64,000 nucleotides of DNA from Oenanthe sinensis (lineage: Eukaryota > Streptophyta > Magnoliopsida > Apiales > Apiaceae): contig CM053802.1 in assembly GCA_028671895.1 (NCBI GenBank), positions 33,084,201-33,148,200 of the forward strand, given 5' to 3'. The notes beneath the pieces were generated by a model. The model saw only the letters and a program-made list of their open reading frames with translations. It was not told where the DNA came from and ran no database searches. Below are positions 1 through 11,000 of the stretch, piece after piece. The translations under genes and the position numbers were made by a program. Position 1 is the first letter of the stretch. The number at the start of each line of letters is the position of its first letter.

Positions 1-657
1 TTAATTAGATATTAAAATTGTTGTCAACGTAATAATAACCTACAGGGTCACACACAAAGAACGCTTGAAGGAGAAATAATTTAAATTATGAATTTAAATT
101 AAATAAGTAATTTATTTTATTTATGATATTAATTAAGTATGACTTAATTAATTATATAAATAGAATAAATGAATTACTTAAACTAATTCCAAAATTAATA
201 ATTAATTAATTAAGTGAGACTTAATTAAATAATTTAGAATTTTGGATTAGTATTAATTATAATTGGATTATAATTAGAAAACTTATTCCTCTCTCTATAT
301 AATCTCTTTATGGGCTGATTTAATAGAAATAGAGATTTTACAAAAACCCTAGCCGCTCTGAGAGAGGAGGAAGATAGAGAGAGAAGAAGTTTTCGGGTGC
401 TAGTACACATCAATCCTTCATGAAAAGTGTTCGTGTGGATACCGTAGAGCGTAGATCGCGAGAGCGGGATACGTGGTGATTAAACAAGCTTTGGACCTCC
501 ATTAATCTTCCATTAATGAACTGTTAAAGCTTCTAAAGGTATTTATTCTTTATCTCCGAATTAAATCTTTTATTTTCGCATGGATCCTGCGGAGGGTTTC
601 GCTATTTTGATTTATTTTTGCGTTTATTCCGCTGCGTTTGTGTCACGAAACCCTTCA
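1..657 (+). repeat. L1-family Copia LTR, right part, element on + strand
   Basis: Reverse complement of the L1 LTRs seen at 35663 and 42875: the stretch from the AT-rich half through a TATA-like segment near 290-310 to the terminal ...CACGAAACCCTTCA matches them closely. The left end lies outside the window. No tRNA primer site follows position 657, so this is a 3' LTR or solo LTR rather than a 5' LTR. It sits in the integrase region of a chromovirus. Confidence 0.85.
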
Positions 658-1251
658 GTTTAGTGCGAATGAAAATGTCGATCTACCTTGTGTTAGGGAC
701 ATAATCAATGAAAGATAGATAACGGGGGACAAAGACCGGTTGGACAGGAATATGATACAAATTGTAGTAATTTAAATTAATTATTGATAACTCAAGATGG
801 CCACGCAAGTATGGTGATCAAGTCTGAAAAGGCAGAGAGTATATGAAAAAGAAGACTTTGTAGTACTAAATGTATTATCGTGGAAAGAAGTAACAAGATT
901 TGGTAAAAGAGAGAACTTAAGCTCGAGGAGTATTGAATCTTTCAAGGTCTCAAATTATATTAAGAAGGTGTATATGAAGTGGCGCTTCTTTCCAAATTTT
1001 AACGAATACATCATGTATTTTGTACGTCAGTATTAAGAAACTATAGTGCAAACATTAAGCATGCGTTAGAATACAAACTTATAAAGACCATCGATTGAAT
1101 AAAGATAGTATTGAGAAGTGAAACAATAATGCCAATGAGATTGTTGAATGAAACCGAATAGGTTGAAGACTCAACCTGAGAATTCGAAAGTGATGTGTGA
1201 GGATAGTAACATTAGTTGTTCGCATGTAAATTCTGAGGACGGAATCCTTTC
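658..1251 (+). pseudogene. Chromovirus (Tekay/Del-like) pol end: integrase C-terminus and chromodomain, degenerate
   Basis: No open frame survives, but translated pieces in shifting frames match the end of plant chromovirus polyproteins. Seen in order: a RKCRS.LC..I.NER segment near 670-710, a KRGKL-like segment near 910, a 'VHNVFH.S.LR.Y' type segment near 1000-1050, and a chromodomain-like tail near 1130-1190 followed by the 3' untranslated part and a polypurine tract. In the family this end of integrase directs insertion through chromatin binding. Stops and frameshifts are frequent, so it is dead. The lineage is inferred from motif order and the LTR start TGTAATAACCCG. Confidence 0.6.
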
Positions 1252-1264
1252 AAGGAGGGGAGAT
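1252..1264 (+). other. Polypurine tract of the chromovirus
   Basis: A purine run AAGGAGGGGAGAT lies directly before the LTR start TGTAATAACCC. It primes plus-strand DNA synthesis in LTR retrotransposons and fixes the element as + strand. Confidence 0.75.
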
Positions 1265-1456
1265 TGTAATAACCCGAAATTTTGGCACTTGATATGATTA
1301 AGATTTTTAGACAAATTTTTTTATTTTATGAAAAAACAATTTTATTAATTTTTTTTCATAAGGTACTTGAGATGTGAGGCCGTATTATTAATATATGGGG
1401 TATTTGAAAATTCTTCATCGTATCAGTGTTTAGGGTAGCATACGTAATAAATATAG

Positions 1457-2951
1457 TGAAGGGTTTTGAGGCACAAACGCAGCGAATAAATTCGAAAAAT
1501 AAATATAAAAACGAAACCTAAACGTAGGATCCATGCGAAACATGATATTTAATTCGGAGATTAGATATTTACCTTAAATAAAGCTTTAATAATGGAAGAA
1601 TAATGGAGATCCAAGCTTGAATCACCATGTATCCATGAGAGAAGAAGAGCACAAAACCTTCAATCACCACGTATCCCGTATATACGATTTACGTCTCTAT
1701 CGGTATCCACGCGAACGTTTTGTATCAACACTAAAGAGGGAGGTACTAGCCACCAAGAACAGATTTATCTCTATCTCTCTCTTTCTCTCAAACGGCTAGG
1801 GTTTTTCACAAAAAATGTCCAACCCAAATATGAGACTTAAAGAGGTTTATATAGAGAGCCCAATCTATTTTGAGAAGTGTAATCATATTGGGCTTCTATT
1901 TAAATTCAAATTAATTAATTAATTAATCCAACTTAATTAATATCTTAATTAAATTTGAATTTTTTATTTAATTTAAATTCATAATTTAAATTAATTCTCA
2001 TTAAGCGTTATTTGTGTGTGACCCAATAGGTTATTATTACGTTAGAAATAATTTTAATATCCAATAATAAAATTATAAACAATGAGCGACATATAGTAAT
2101 ACATCATTACTACCCAAGTAATAATAATTAATTGGGGATTCAATTAAAACTTTCGTGAATAATGTCTCATGTAATATAATCCCTTTAACCTTATATTATA
2201 GATCAAACTCGAGGCATGTATTGTGTCATCCTCTTCAACGTTTAACCTTGGTTTCCTTGATCAATGAGTAGACTATTAAACAAATCAATATTTAAGTACG
2301 ACCGTGCATTTCATAGTCTCACTCAATCAAGAGGCCAATAATATCACTCCTAAAATCGGAGGGTTAAATCCTATATCTATCATTCATATTTCTCATACGA
2401 TTCAATAGCATACCCAATGTCAACCTTTATCATTACCTGGTTAAAGGTACCTTTGAGTGTAATCAAAGCATATTAATTCTCGTATAGAAATATAATGATT
2501 TCAAGTCAGAGGATCATTACATCATTATCATAGTGATAATTTCTTATGACACTTATTAACATGTAGAATCTCATGACGGGTCTTTCCAGTGCGATGCATT
2601 GAGACATGCACTTATGTTCTTGACTTTAGTATCACCGTACCAATGACCAATGAGATGTGGTCATCTGTCAACAAACATACTAGTCTTATTGCATTATTAT
2701 TGTTCTTAAATAATAATACTCAACTTGGGAATTTTAGGATTAAAATACTATTCATATAATCTCATTTTTAAGTCACATACTTAAAGATATATAATACGTA
2801 TTAGTATTCCAAGGATATTTATTATACTTTCAATTTATAACGCAGTAAATAAAGACATGAGAAATATTAATTAAATAATCAAATAAAACATAATCCATAA
2901 TTATTTTCAATAAAACATAAAAGTATTGTCTCTAGGACACCAATACTAATA
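1457..2951 (-). mobile_element. Solo L1 Copia LTR, target duplication tatag
   Basis: Starts TGAAGGGTTTTGAGGCAC and runs through the whole L1 LTR to ...CAATACTAATA, where the normal ending is ACTAACA. The 5-bp duplication tatag flanks it at 1452-1456 and 2952-2956. No internal element sequence remains, so it is a solo LTR left by LTR-LTR recombination. It interrupts the chromovirus LTR. Confidence 0.85.
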
Positions 2952-5138
2952 TATAGGACTTATAATTATTTTATTCTAACAAAATAAATTTGGAATCCGG
3001 GTGAAAGTCGTAACAGAGTTTGAGAGATGGTGTAAGTGAATAGTGTATATCCGGAGAATTATTTCATAGATTCTCGAAATAATTAAAAGACATTAATTTA
3101 ATAATAATGATTCATAATATAATTATAAAATGATAATTTGATATTTTAAAAATTAAGTTTGTCGGATGAATAAAGTACGAGAATTGAGAGCTTATAACGT
3201 TGTCGGGAAATTACGCGACTACCGCACAAAGCTTATTAAATATCAAGTTTCCACTACACACTTCCCAAAAACAAGAAAAATCAGTTTTCCCCCCATTTTC
3301 TTGAAGAAAACCGAAGTGAAGAAGAAGAGAAGAAAAATAAAGAAGATGGAATGCTTGCTTTCTCATTTCTCCACCAATTCTTGTACTTAGTAGCTTAAAT
3401 CGAAGGTATAGTAAACCCCTCTTGCTTTGTCTTGAATCTTACATTATTCTATCCATGAAATCTCCAGTTATGATTCAAAGTGTGATGAACATGAATTGTG
3501 ATTCTGAAAATAAAAATTTATTTTCTTTAATTATTGGGTTCCTTTGGATTGGTTAATAATTGTTATAGCTTATACATGTTATGGGTAGTATGGATTAAGC
3601 TTGGTTAGTCTTAGAAATGTATGGTTTGTTATTTTGACTTTAAGCTCTTAGTTCATAACTTTTGTTAGTTAAATGGCTTGAGATTGATGTATGATGTAGT
3701 ATGTGGTTGAATGAAGAGTTTGTGATTGCTTGTTGGTTGAATTGAAGTAGAATAGAAATGGAAAACGATGAGTTTACAAACATTACCATGTCTTTTTGTT
3801 TTTTCTGACCATTCTGCAGAAAATGTCCAGAAAATTCTGGGAACATTTTTCATCGGCTTTGAGCAGTTGGGTGAGATTACTGGATAGTAGATACGAGTCA
3901 AAAGTTACGACCGATTTAGTAACGGTAGGGCAGAAAATGGAAATTCTATTTTTGTTCAACTTTGAGGATATGATTGGACTAGCTACGGAGCTTAATAAAA
4001 TCTTAAATTTTTATTTAAAATACTAAAGTCATCTAGGATAATCTGGAAAAAGGATTATGATTAAAAAGAGTAAAATCCGATTTATAAAAATTATTGGAGT
4101 CAAGAAGGTACTTGTAAGAAATCTAAGGAACAAGCTTGTCATGAGCCTAAGTTTGAGGCAGTTTCTGACTTAGCTAGATTTCTTGGTTGGCTTTCAAACT
4201 TTTATGGGAGATTCCTTGTCAGTCATAGAAGACCTATGAAAGGAAATTGTGTCAAAATGATTAATTTCCAATTTATTAAAAATAGTAGAAAACTGGGAGT
4301 TAAGTGAAATGAACATAAGAAAAGTGTGAAACAACCATTTTGGGAGATGATTTCGAGCAAGATAGATGACTTGTCTCGAGTCGATCAAGCAACGAAAGTT
4401 TTTGAGGAGTATCATGACTACATGTTGGTGTATAGAACTTGATTAAAAATCATTGACAATATAGTTTTATGAATAGCTAAAGTAGGCCCGAGGAGGTGAA
4501 ATGTAGCAAAATAAGTTTTAATAAAACTACCAACTACAAATTGTAATGGCCATAATTGGACTCGATATATGTTTGAGGATTAGTATCGAGGTCCTAGCAT
4601 AACAATCTCGTAATAAGTTAAAGAATTCGATTTTGTTCATTAATAGTTAGGGTAGAATTTTCTTTAATTGAACTAATTAAGATTATCGTATCATATTTAA
4701 TTATAGATCTTCGGGGAGATGTAATGAACTTTGGAAATGCATCATGGACACCAGACAAGATTCACATACTCCTAGATTACTTCCACCTCATTTCGGAAGC
4801 AAATCTAATATCTGATGTTGAAATCCTAGAAAGGATTGTTATTATTCTGGAAGGTTGGATTAAATTCCCTTTCAGACTTGTTGATTTTAATATATTCTAA
4901 GGGGACTAAAGATATAAGTGTAAAAGATTTGTGTGCGGCACAGTACTTCATAGCGTAAGAGGCCGAGTGACGTACGGTCCAGCATTTAAAGGCCCATGTG
5001 TTGCCTGGGGTGATGACCAGTTGAGAATCATCCTTCTACTAGTAGATAAAGTTACATATCTATTGTACAATAGCGCGTGGTGAATGCTCCAGTATAGTAC
5101 CATTTCTTCCAATTGGAATTTGACATTAACACTGTAAT

Positions 5139-5305
5139 AAAAGCCTGGGTGCTAAGTTATCGATAGTGGTAATGGGAACTGTTGAACTTTCATTGTTCCT
5201 ACACTATAACGAAAGCCAAGGTGCTAAGTTACCGATAGTGTTAATGAGAACTGTTGAACTTTCACTGTTGTTATATTATAACGAAAGCCAAGGTGCTAAG
5301 TTACT
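5139..5305 (+). repeat. 72-bp tandem repeat, about 2.3 copies
   Basis: The block 'aaagcc..ggtgctaagtta' recurs at 5139, 5211 and 5283, exactly 72 bp apart. It is near the 3' end of the chromovirus LTR; the 8045-13021 copy has only one unit (about 11815), so the expansion is private to this copy. Confidence 0.8.
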
Positions 5306-5524
5306 TTTATTGATTCTTTTTGCAGTAACTCAAGCTGCATATTTATTTTGAGTCCCTTCTTTCATCGTAAACTCTGATTCATTTATTATCGAGATATACC
5401 TCGCTAAACTTTCTACATATATATTGCAAGTTGTATATTGATATTGTTGGACATCAGGTTGGTATAAATATTTGTTACCACCCTTCTCTTGGTGTAAATT
5501 ACATAAATATTCTAATATATATCT

Positions 5525-6221
5525 TACAGAAAGATGATGAAACGAAAGAAGAGAAAATTTGCCCCAGAAAGGCAGAAACCATAACACAAGAAGTGGAAAA
5601 GCTCTTGGAGGCCGATTTCATTGAAGAAATTAATTCCCCGAATAGCTCACTAACCCGGTGATGGTCAAAAAGTCTACTGAAAAGTGAATAATCTGCGTAG
5701 ACTTCATGGACCTGAATGATGCATATCCTAAGGATTGTTTTTCCCTCCCAAATATAGATGCACTCATTGATGCAATAACATGACATAAGATGTTAAGCTT
5801 CATGGATGGCTTCAGGGGATATAATAAAATCAAGATGTACAAGGATGCCATTGCTAAGGTTTGTGTTGCTGATATGCTATTCAATAGCTTGGAAAAGAAA
5901 GACCATATCGAGCACCTTAGAGAGGCATTCGAAGTGCTGAGGCACCATAAAATGATGTTAAACCTCGCAAAATGCACCTTTGGCGTAGGGTCTGGAAAGT
6001 TCTTGGGAATGATGGTGTCCAAAAAGGGCATTGAGGCAAAACCTTACAAAATCAAGGCCATTCTTGACATGAAACCACCGAAGTCAATCAAGGATGTTCA
6101 AAAACTAACACGGATAATTGCAGCTTTAAGGAGGTTTGTCTCCAAGTCTGGCGACAAGTGCCTACCCTTTTTCAAAACCCTGAAGAAGGTGAAGGATTTC
6201 ATATGGAACGAAGAAAGCTAG
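5525..6221 (+). pseudogene. Tat/Ogre-type gypsy reverse transcriptase, broken
   Basis: Translations match RT of Tat-lineage gypsy elements: a QEVEKLLEADFIEEI segment near 5590-5635, a VDFMDLNDAYPKDCF segment near 5698-5745, then an open frame from 5790 with 'MLSFMDGFRGYNKIKMYKD'. Breaks: a frame change and stops near 5640-5790, and a deletion after 'KDAIAKV' that removes most of the palm before the active-site loop. The YVDD box survives only as the altered CVAD (about residue 26 of the 143-codon frame), so the catalytic aspartate pair is lost. The connection segment (KPPKSIKDVQKLTRIIAAL) is recognisable. Confidence 0.8.
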
Positions 6222-6230
6222 GCGAACTTT

Positions 6231-6660
6231 GTGGATATGAAAAAGTACATGGCTGAAGCACCATTATTGGCCAAGCCTAGTCCCGGGGACGTCTTATATC
6301 TATACTTGGCCATCTCAGATAAAGGCCCTAAGCACTGTCCTTGTAAAGGAGGATCAAGGATTCAAAAGCATGTCAATTATGTGAGCAAGGTTTTGCATGG
6401 AGCAGAGTTGAACTACTCCAAGATTGAAAAATTTGCATTAGCCTTGGTAATGCCCTCAAGGAAGTTACCCATATTTTTAAGCACACCAAATTGAATTGCT
6501 AACTGATCAGCCTTTAAGGAACATCATACATAGCCCAAGGCAAGCGGGAGATTGATCAAATGGGCCATAGAACTTGGAAAATTTGACATCAAGTACAAGC
6601 CTCAAACAACCATCAAAGCACAAGCTCTTGCTGACTTCGTGGTCGAATGTACCATTGACG
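6231..6660 (+). pseudogene. Tat-type RNase H (first domain), degenerate
   Basis: Continues the RT frame after a stop at about 6221. It reads DMKKYMAEAPLLAKPSPGD, then the RNase H start 'LYLYLAISDK', frameshifted copies of the next strands around 6330-6480, and 'WAIELGKFDIKYKPQTTIKA' with 'QALADFVVE' near 6560-6650, a signature of Tat/Ogre pol ahead of the second RNase H. Frameshifts near 6330 and 6490 break it. Confidence 0.75.
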
Positions 6661-6719
6661 ACCAAGAAATCGGGGGGCAGGATAAGGTAGAGATACCCCA
6701 AAGAAAAGAGAAGAAACAA

Positions 6720-7025
6720 ACTCTTAAGGAATATTGGGTGCTCAATTTTGATGGAACATCAAAAATAAAATCTACTAGAGTAGGTCTAGTTTTGCAATAG
6801 TTTTGCAAAGCCCTAAAGGGTTCTTAATTGAATATTCCATCAAGTTAAACTTTTTGACGACTAACAATGAGGCCGAATATAAAGCCCTGATAGCCGGGCA
6901 TGACCTAGCTAAGGCATTGAACGCTAAGTACCTCAAAGTTTGTGAGGATTCAGAGTTGGTTATATCCCAAGTAAATGGAAAGTTTGAGATAAGGAGGAAG
7001 TTATGGTTATGTTCCTTCACCTAGT
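6720..7025 (+). pseudogene. Second RNase H (aRNH) of the Tat lineage, partly open
   Basis: Reads 'EYWVLNFDGTSKIKSTRVGLVLQ' in one frame to 6800 and 'SPKGFLIEYSIKLNFLTTNNEAEYKALIAG' in another from about 6805, so one frameshift lies near 6800. The D (FDG), E (NNEAEY) and D (CEDSELV) positions of an archaeal-type RNase H are visible. A second RNase H after the native one is a known trait of the Tat/Ogre clade and is the strongest evidence for the lineage. Confidence 0.8.
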
Positions 7026-8044
7026 AAAAGCTATAATGACCCAATTTGAAGAATGTTAAATGGAATATGTTTCTAGAGAAGAAAATGAAAAGGTCGATGT
7101 CTTATCAAACTTTGCGTCATTAGAGGTGGACGAACACCCGTTAAGTGTCTACTTCCAAGTCTTGAAGGCCCTTAGCATTGATGCTAAGTTAGTGGCCCCA
7201 ATAAGCATGAGAAAATATTAGATGGATCCTGATATGGGTAAAAATAGCCCTGAAGGAATAATAAATATAGCATTTATTATTTCATTAAATAAACCTGATA
7301 TGGTTCAAAGGCTTGGGCCTTTAAAACGAACTAGGGAAATAAATCCAAGGATCAACTGGATTTGTAAGTCCAGCCCACAAGGCTCTGTGGAAGCCATAGG
7401 CCCAGCAAGCCCTTGTCAATAAATAATTTCGTAGTTAATTAATAAAGGCTCAGTAAAGGCCCAAGAAGTCTGTTGGAGGCCTTCATCCTAGAAGGATCTA
7501 GAAACCCAAACGTGGGAAGAGTCCCACAAGGGCTCTCATTCCTACAAGGTTTGAACAACCCTATCACTGGGAGACTTGGCCCCCAAGTCTCCTAATTCTA
7601 ATATGATTCCAAGGCCTTCGTGCGCCTATATAAAGGGCCTAACCCCTCAACATTAGAACTACGTTATTGGCTTGATTCTCATACGAACTGAGATACGTAG
7701 GCAGTTAACGAGGACCTGAGTTAGTTACGAAACGTTAGTGCAATCATTAAAGCTCGAAGCTCCCCCAAACCCTAGCATTAATTACGTATTAAATACACCT
7801 CGTTTTTGATCCGTAACAGATCCCATTAAAGCTCACCTTGAGTCTGGTTGGATTCTAAGCAATACGATGGAAGCGAGAGAGCTCACTGTTAGGGAATTAA
7901 GGTATTTGTGGCCAACACTTGGGAGGAAAAGGTTTAGCTTACAAGATCATCCGCCTTGGCTTTTATTGGCCCCACATATTGAAAGATTCGGAGGAGTATG
8001 TAAAAAGATGTGACAGGTGCCAAAGGCATGCTCCCGGGTTAAGG
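7026..8044 (+). pseudogene. Tat pol linker and integrase zinc-binding domain, interrupted by a solo LTR
   Basis: After aRNH the frame shows 'KVDVLSNFASLEVDEH' near 7095-7135 and 'SIDAKLVAPIS' near 7175-7205. A 589-bp solo LTR then interrupts it. It resumes at 7824 with a segment like 'DPIKAHLESGW' and 'EARELTVRELRYLW'. From 7915 follows the H2C2 zinc finger of integrase: HLGGKGLAYKIIRLGFYWPH...CDRCQRHAPG, with paired His and Cys visible. It is cut at 8044 by the 5-kb solo LTR and continues at 13027. Confidence 0.75.
7230..7818 (+). mobile_element. Solo LTR (589 bp) of a Tat-type element, target duplication gatcc
   Basis: Starts TGATATGGG and ends CGTAACA, flanked by gatcc at 7225-7229 and 7819-7823. 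A promoter-like 'tatataaagggcc' lies near 7627-7640. It resembles the LTR at 46482-46987, including 'tataaagggcctaacccctca' and 'taaatacacct.gtttttgatcc'. It sits inside Tat pol, so a Tat-type element inserted into a relative and then recombined out. Confidence 0.9.
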
Positions 8045-11000
8045 TGTAATAACCCGTATTTTGACGCATATTTTTTTTCATTTATAAATGACCCTAATGA
8101 ATAGTGATTCTACGGTTTACGAAAAATGTTTTAGCCCACACTAGGTAAGTGGTGGAATATGGGAAAACCGAATATGTGTTATTGTTGTATGAAGAAAATG
8201 AGTAAATGCAAAAGCCTTCAGAATCCGAAGATTTTCGTTTTTACTATTTGTTTCGTAATTTATGAGATATCGAGGAATAAGATAATTTTGTTATGATCGA
8301 GAGGATTACAAATTAGAAACCCAATGGTTTGTTTCGAATTATTTGGAATATTAAGGATTTATGCTACGAAATTTCTACGACGAAAAGCTTTCGGAAATTA
8401 ATCAAAATTACATGGAGGATTAATGGTTAAGTGTTGGATGATAAGTGACTAATGAGAAGTCCCATGCAAGCCATGCAACTAGATTGGTGGAAACCAAATG
8501 GGATTACTAACCATACAAACTAGAATTGTGACTGGCTAGTAGAACTAACCAAACTAGCAACCAACTAAGTTAGGAACACGGTTCCTTAAAAATGGGAAAA
8601 GAAGGACACAAGCTACCATACTTCCTTGATTTAGGCAACCAAGTCATACTTGACCTTTTAAATTACCACACTTTTCAAAAACTAGTGCAAGTAAAGTAGC
8701 CAAGCAACTTTCTCTCTCCCATTTTTTCTCTCTTCAGTTCGGAGTTTCAAGATAGGCAGTGAAAGCAATTTTATAACTCCAGTTCTACTTATCCAAAAAT
8801 CACCAAATTTTAACCATAGCTTCGTCACTATATATAGAAGGTAAGTATTTAATTTCATAATTTTTGGAGGTGTTTTGATTAGGTAAATAAATTACAGAAG
8901 TTGAGGCTGAATAGTAACTCCGAAAATTACTAACTTGTTTCTTGATGTTCTCTTGCAAGTTTGAGGATGATAAGCATAGATCAAGGCTCCCTTAAGGCTT
9001 ACAAGATCTTGTTAGTATGTTTAAGTATCCAAGGAAGGTATAAACACCACCCACCCTTTGATTTACTTTGAGTTATAAGCTTGAGTTTGAGTTTTGTTTA
9101 AGTACATGTTAGTTCATGGAGTTTGGATGTCAAATGTTTGGATCTTGATGGTTGTTTGTTATGGATTGATGTTGGTGGTATATTCATAAAGTTTATAAAC
9201 TGATTTGGTTATTAAAGACATAGGTTTGATGATTGGGTTGTTGGTTAATGGATTTAACATAGTTAAATTCGGAAAATGTTAAGTTTATAGCCATCGTAAT
9301 GCCCGTTCGATTAAGGACTGTTTTGAACAAGATTTACGAACTGTCAATGCAATATTTCTGGACACCACTGCCCATGGATGTGTAGACCTTATTTCATAGT
9401 TTGTTTTAACACTTGAATCATATCGATACGATTTACGGTTTAGGAGAAACAACCGATTTAGTGAAAGTAGTTCGATTGAGCAAACTGCTACATTGAACTC
9501 ATTTTGGAGACTTAAACGAACCACTTAGACATTTTCAAAAATTTGGAAATATGGAGGTTAAGTAATATGGTCAGTTAATAAGGCCTATCCAAAATTTCAA
9601 GGGTATATGTTAATTTCTCGATTTTATAAAAATGTTGGAACCAAAGTTGTGCGAAGCACTATTCATTCAGGAAGCTACTGCCTTATTCTGGAAATTCAGG
9701 AAAATGGTCCATCTGTCCAGGAACAAATGGATTGCATTCTAGACATTCTATAGATCATGCACGCGAAAACGGTGTTCATTTGAGTTAACGGTTAATGAGT
9801 TATGAGCGTTTTAGTGAAAGCGGTGCAAATAGCAAAACCTCGTAGTTGACTCGATTTCTAAAATACTTTTCACTGAGTTGAACTCAAGTGTTTCAAATCA
9901 AAATATTTTGATAAATATTACAAATACTCAAGAAGCTGCTTGAGGTGGTTTTGCATTTAATTATGGGTTTTCTGATTTATTAAAATTGTTGGAGTGCGAG
10001 TCGCGTAATAGTGATTCACAGGAAAGTCAACTACAGATACACGGTTTTGACGAGCCGTTTTGGCTAAGATAAAAAGATAATTTTGAGTCGATTAAAATAC
10101 GAAAGATGTTGAGGAACAACTTGACTATGTATTGGAGTAAAAAGATTAGATTAAAAGTTGTTGATAAGACAGTTTACGAAGGATTAAGATAGACCCGAGG
10201 AAGTGAATGTCGGGTAGAATAAGTGTTAGTAAAAGGGACTAATTACCAATTTGAAGTTATCGTAATTGGACTTGTTATCTGATTATACTTATTAGTAATA
10301 TAAGTAGTTGATGGGATTAAGATTACTAATCAGGATTATGATATCTATTGATAGAGAATTCTGAACGAGAGGAACTCTAAGAACGTATCTTGGACTCCAG
10401 GCAAGTTTTCTAACCTACGTTTTTACATATCAAAATATATGTATTGCTACGTATGCATGTTTTTAAACACCTGTATTAATGTACTACTGTTTTGTCGAAA
10501 GACTGTTGTTGTTGTGATATAACTTGTATATTGAAAAGTAAGAACTGTTTTATGTATTATTAAAGCTTTCGTAAATGTTTCGGTTATATGCTATAAGAAA
10601 TATAGATATAAGCCGGTGAAGGTAAAAGGCTCTAAGTGTATAGCGAATTATGTATTTTCGAACGTAGACCGGGAGTCGGAAGGTTATGTTAAGTACTGTC
10701 GTAATCCGGAAGGAGCCGGAGACAGATTATTTTGAAATGACGATATAAATATTTCAATATTTATATTTTGATATTCTTTTGATAAAAGAATTAAATGAGG
10801 ATAATAAATATTATTTTAATATTTATTTAATTAATGAATATTATTTGAATATTCATTTGAAGGAGATAATAAATATTATTTTAATATTTATTTAATTAAT
10901 GAATATTATTCTGAATATTCATTTATTGAGGATTATTTATTAATTATAATTAATAAATATTATTTAAAAATTTATTAATTATTTAAAAATTCATTTACAA

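Larger units (their letters stand above)
1265..5470 (+). repeat. Chromovirus 3' LTR, interrupted and diverged
   Basis: Begins TGTAATAACCCG after the polypurine tract and resembles the solo LTR at 8045-13021. Shared segments include 'gcgtaagaggccgagtgacg' (about 4956 and 11570), the 'ttcttccaattggaat' block (about 5104 and 11780) and a terminal 'attgca.gttgta' block (about 5425 and 12950). The right boundary is approximate. A solo L1 LTR is inserted at 1457-2951. Open frames inside are short and without homology. The two copies are well diverged, so this is an old insertion. Confidence 0.65.

Noticed and set aside
1457..2981. Solo L1 LTR ending at 2981 (...TTCTAACA)
   Set aside because: This end gives no target duplication; the end at 2951 gives a perfect tatag match.
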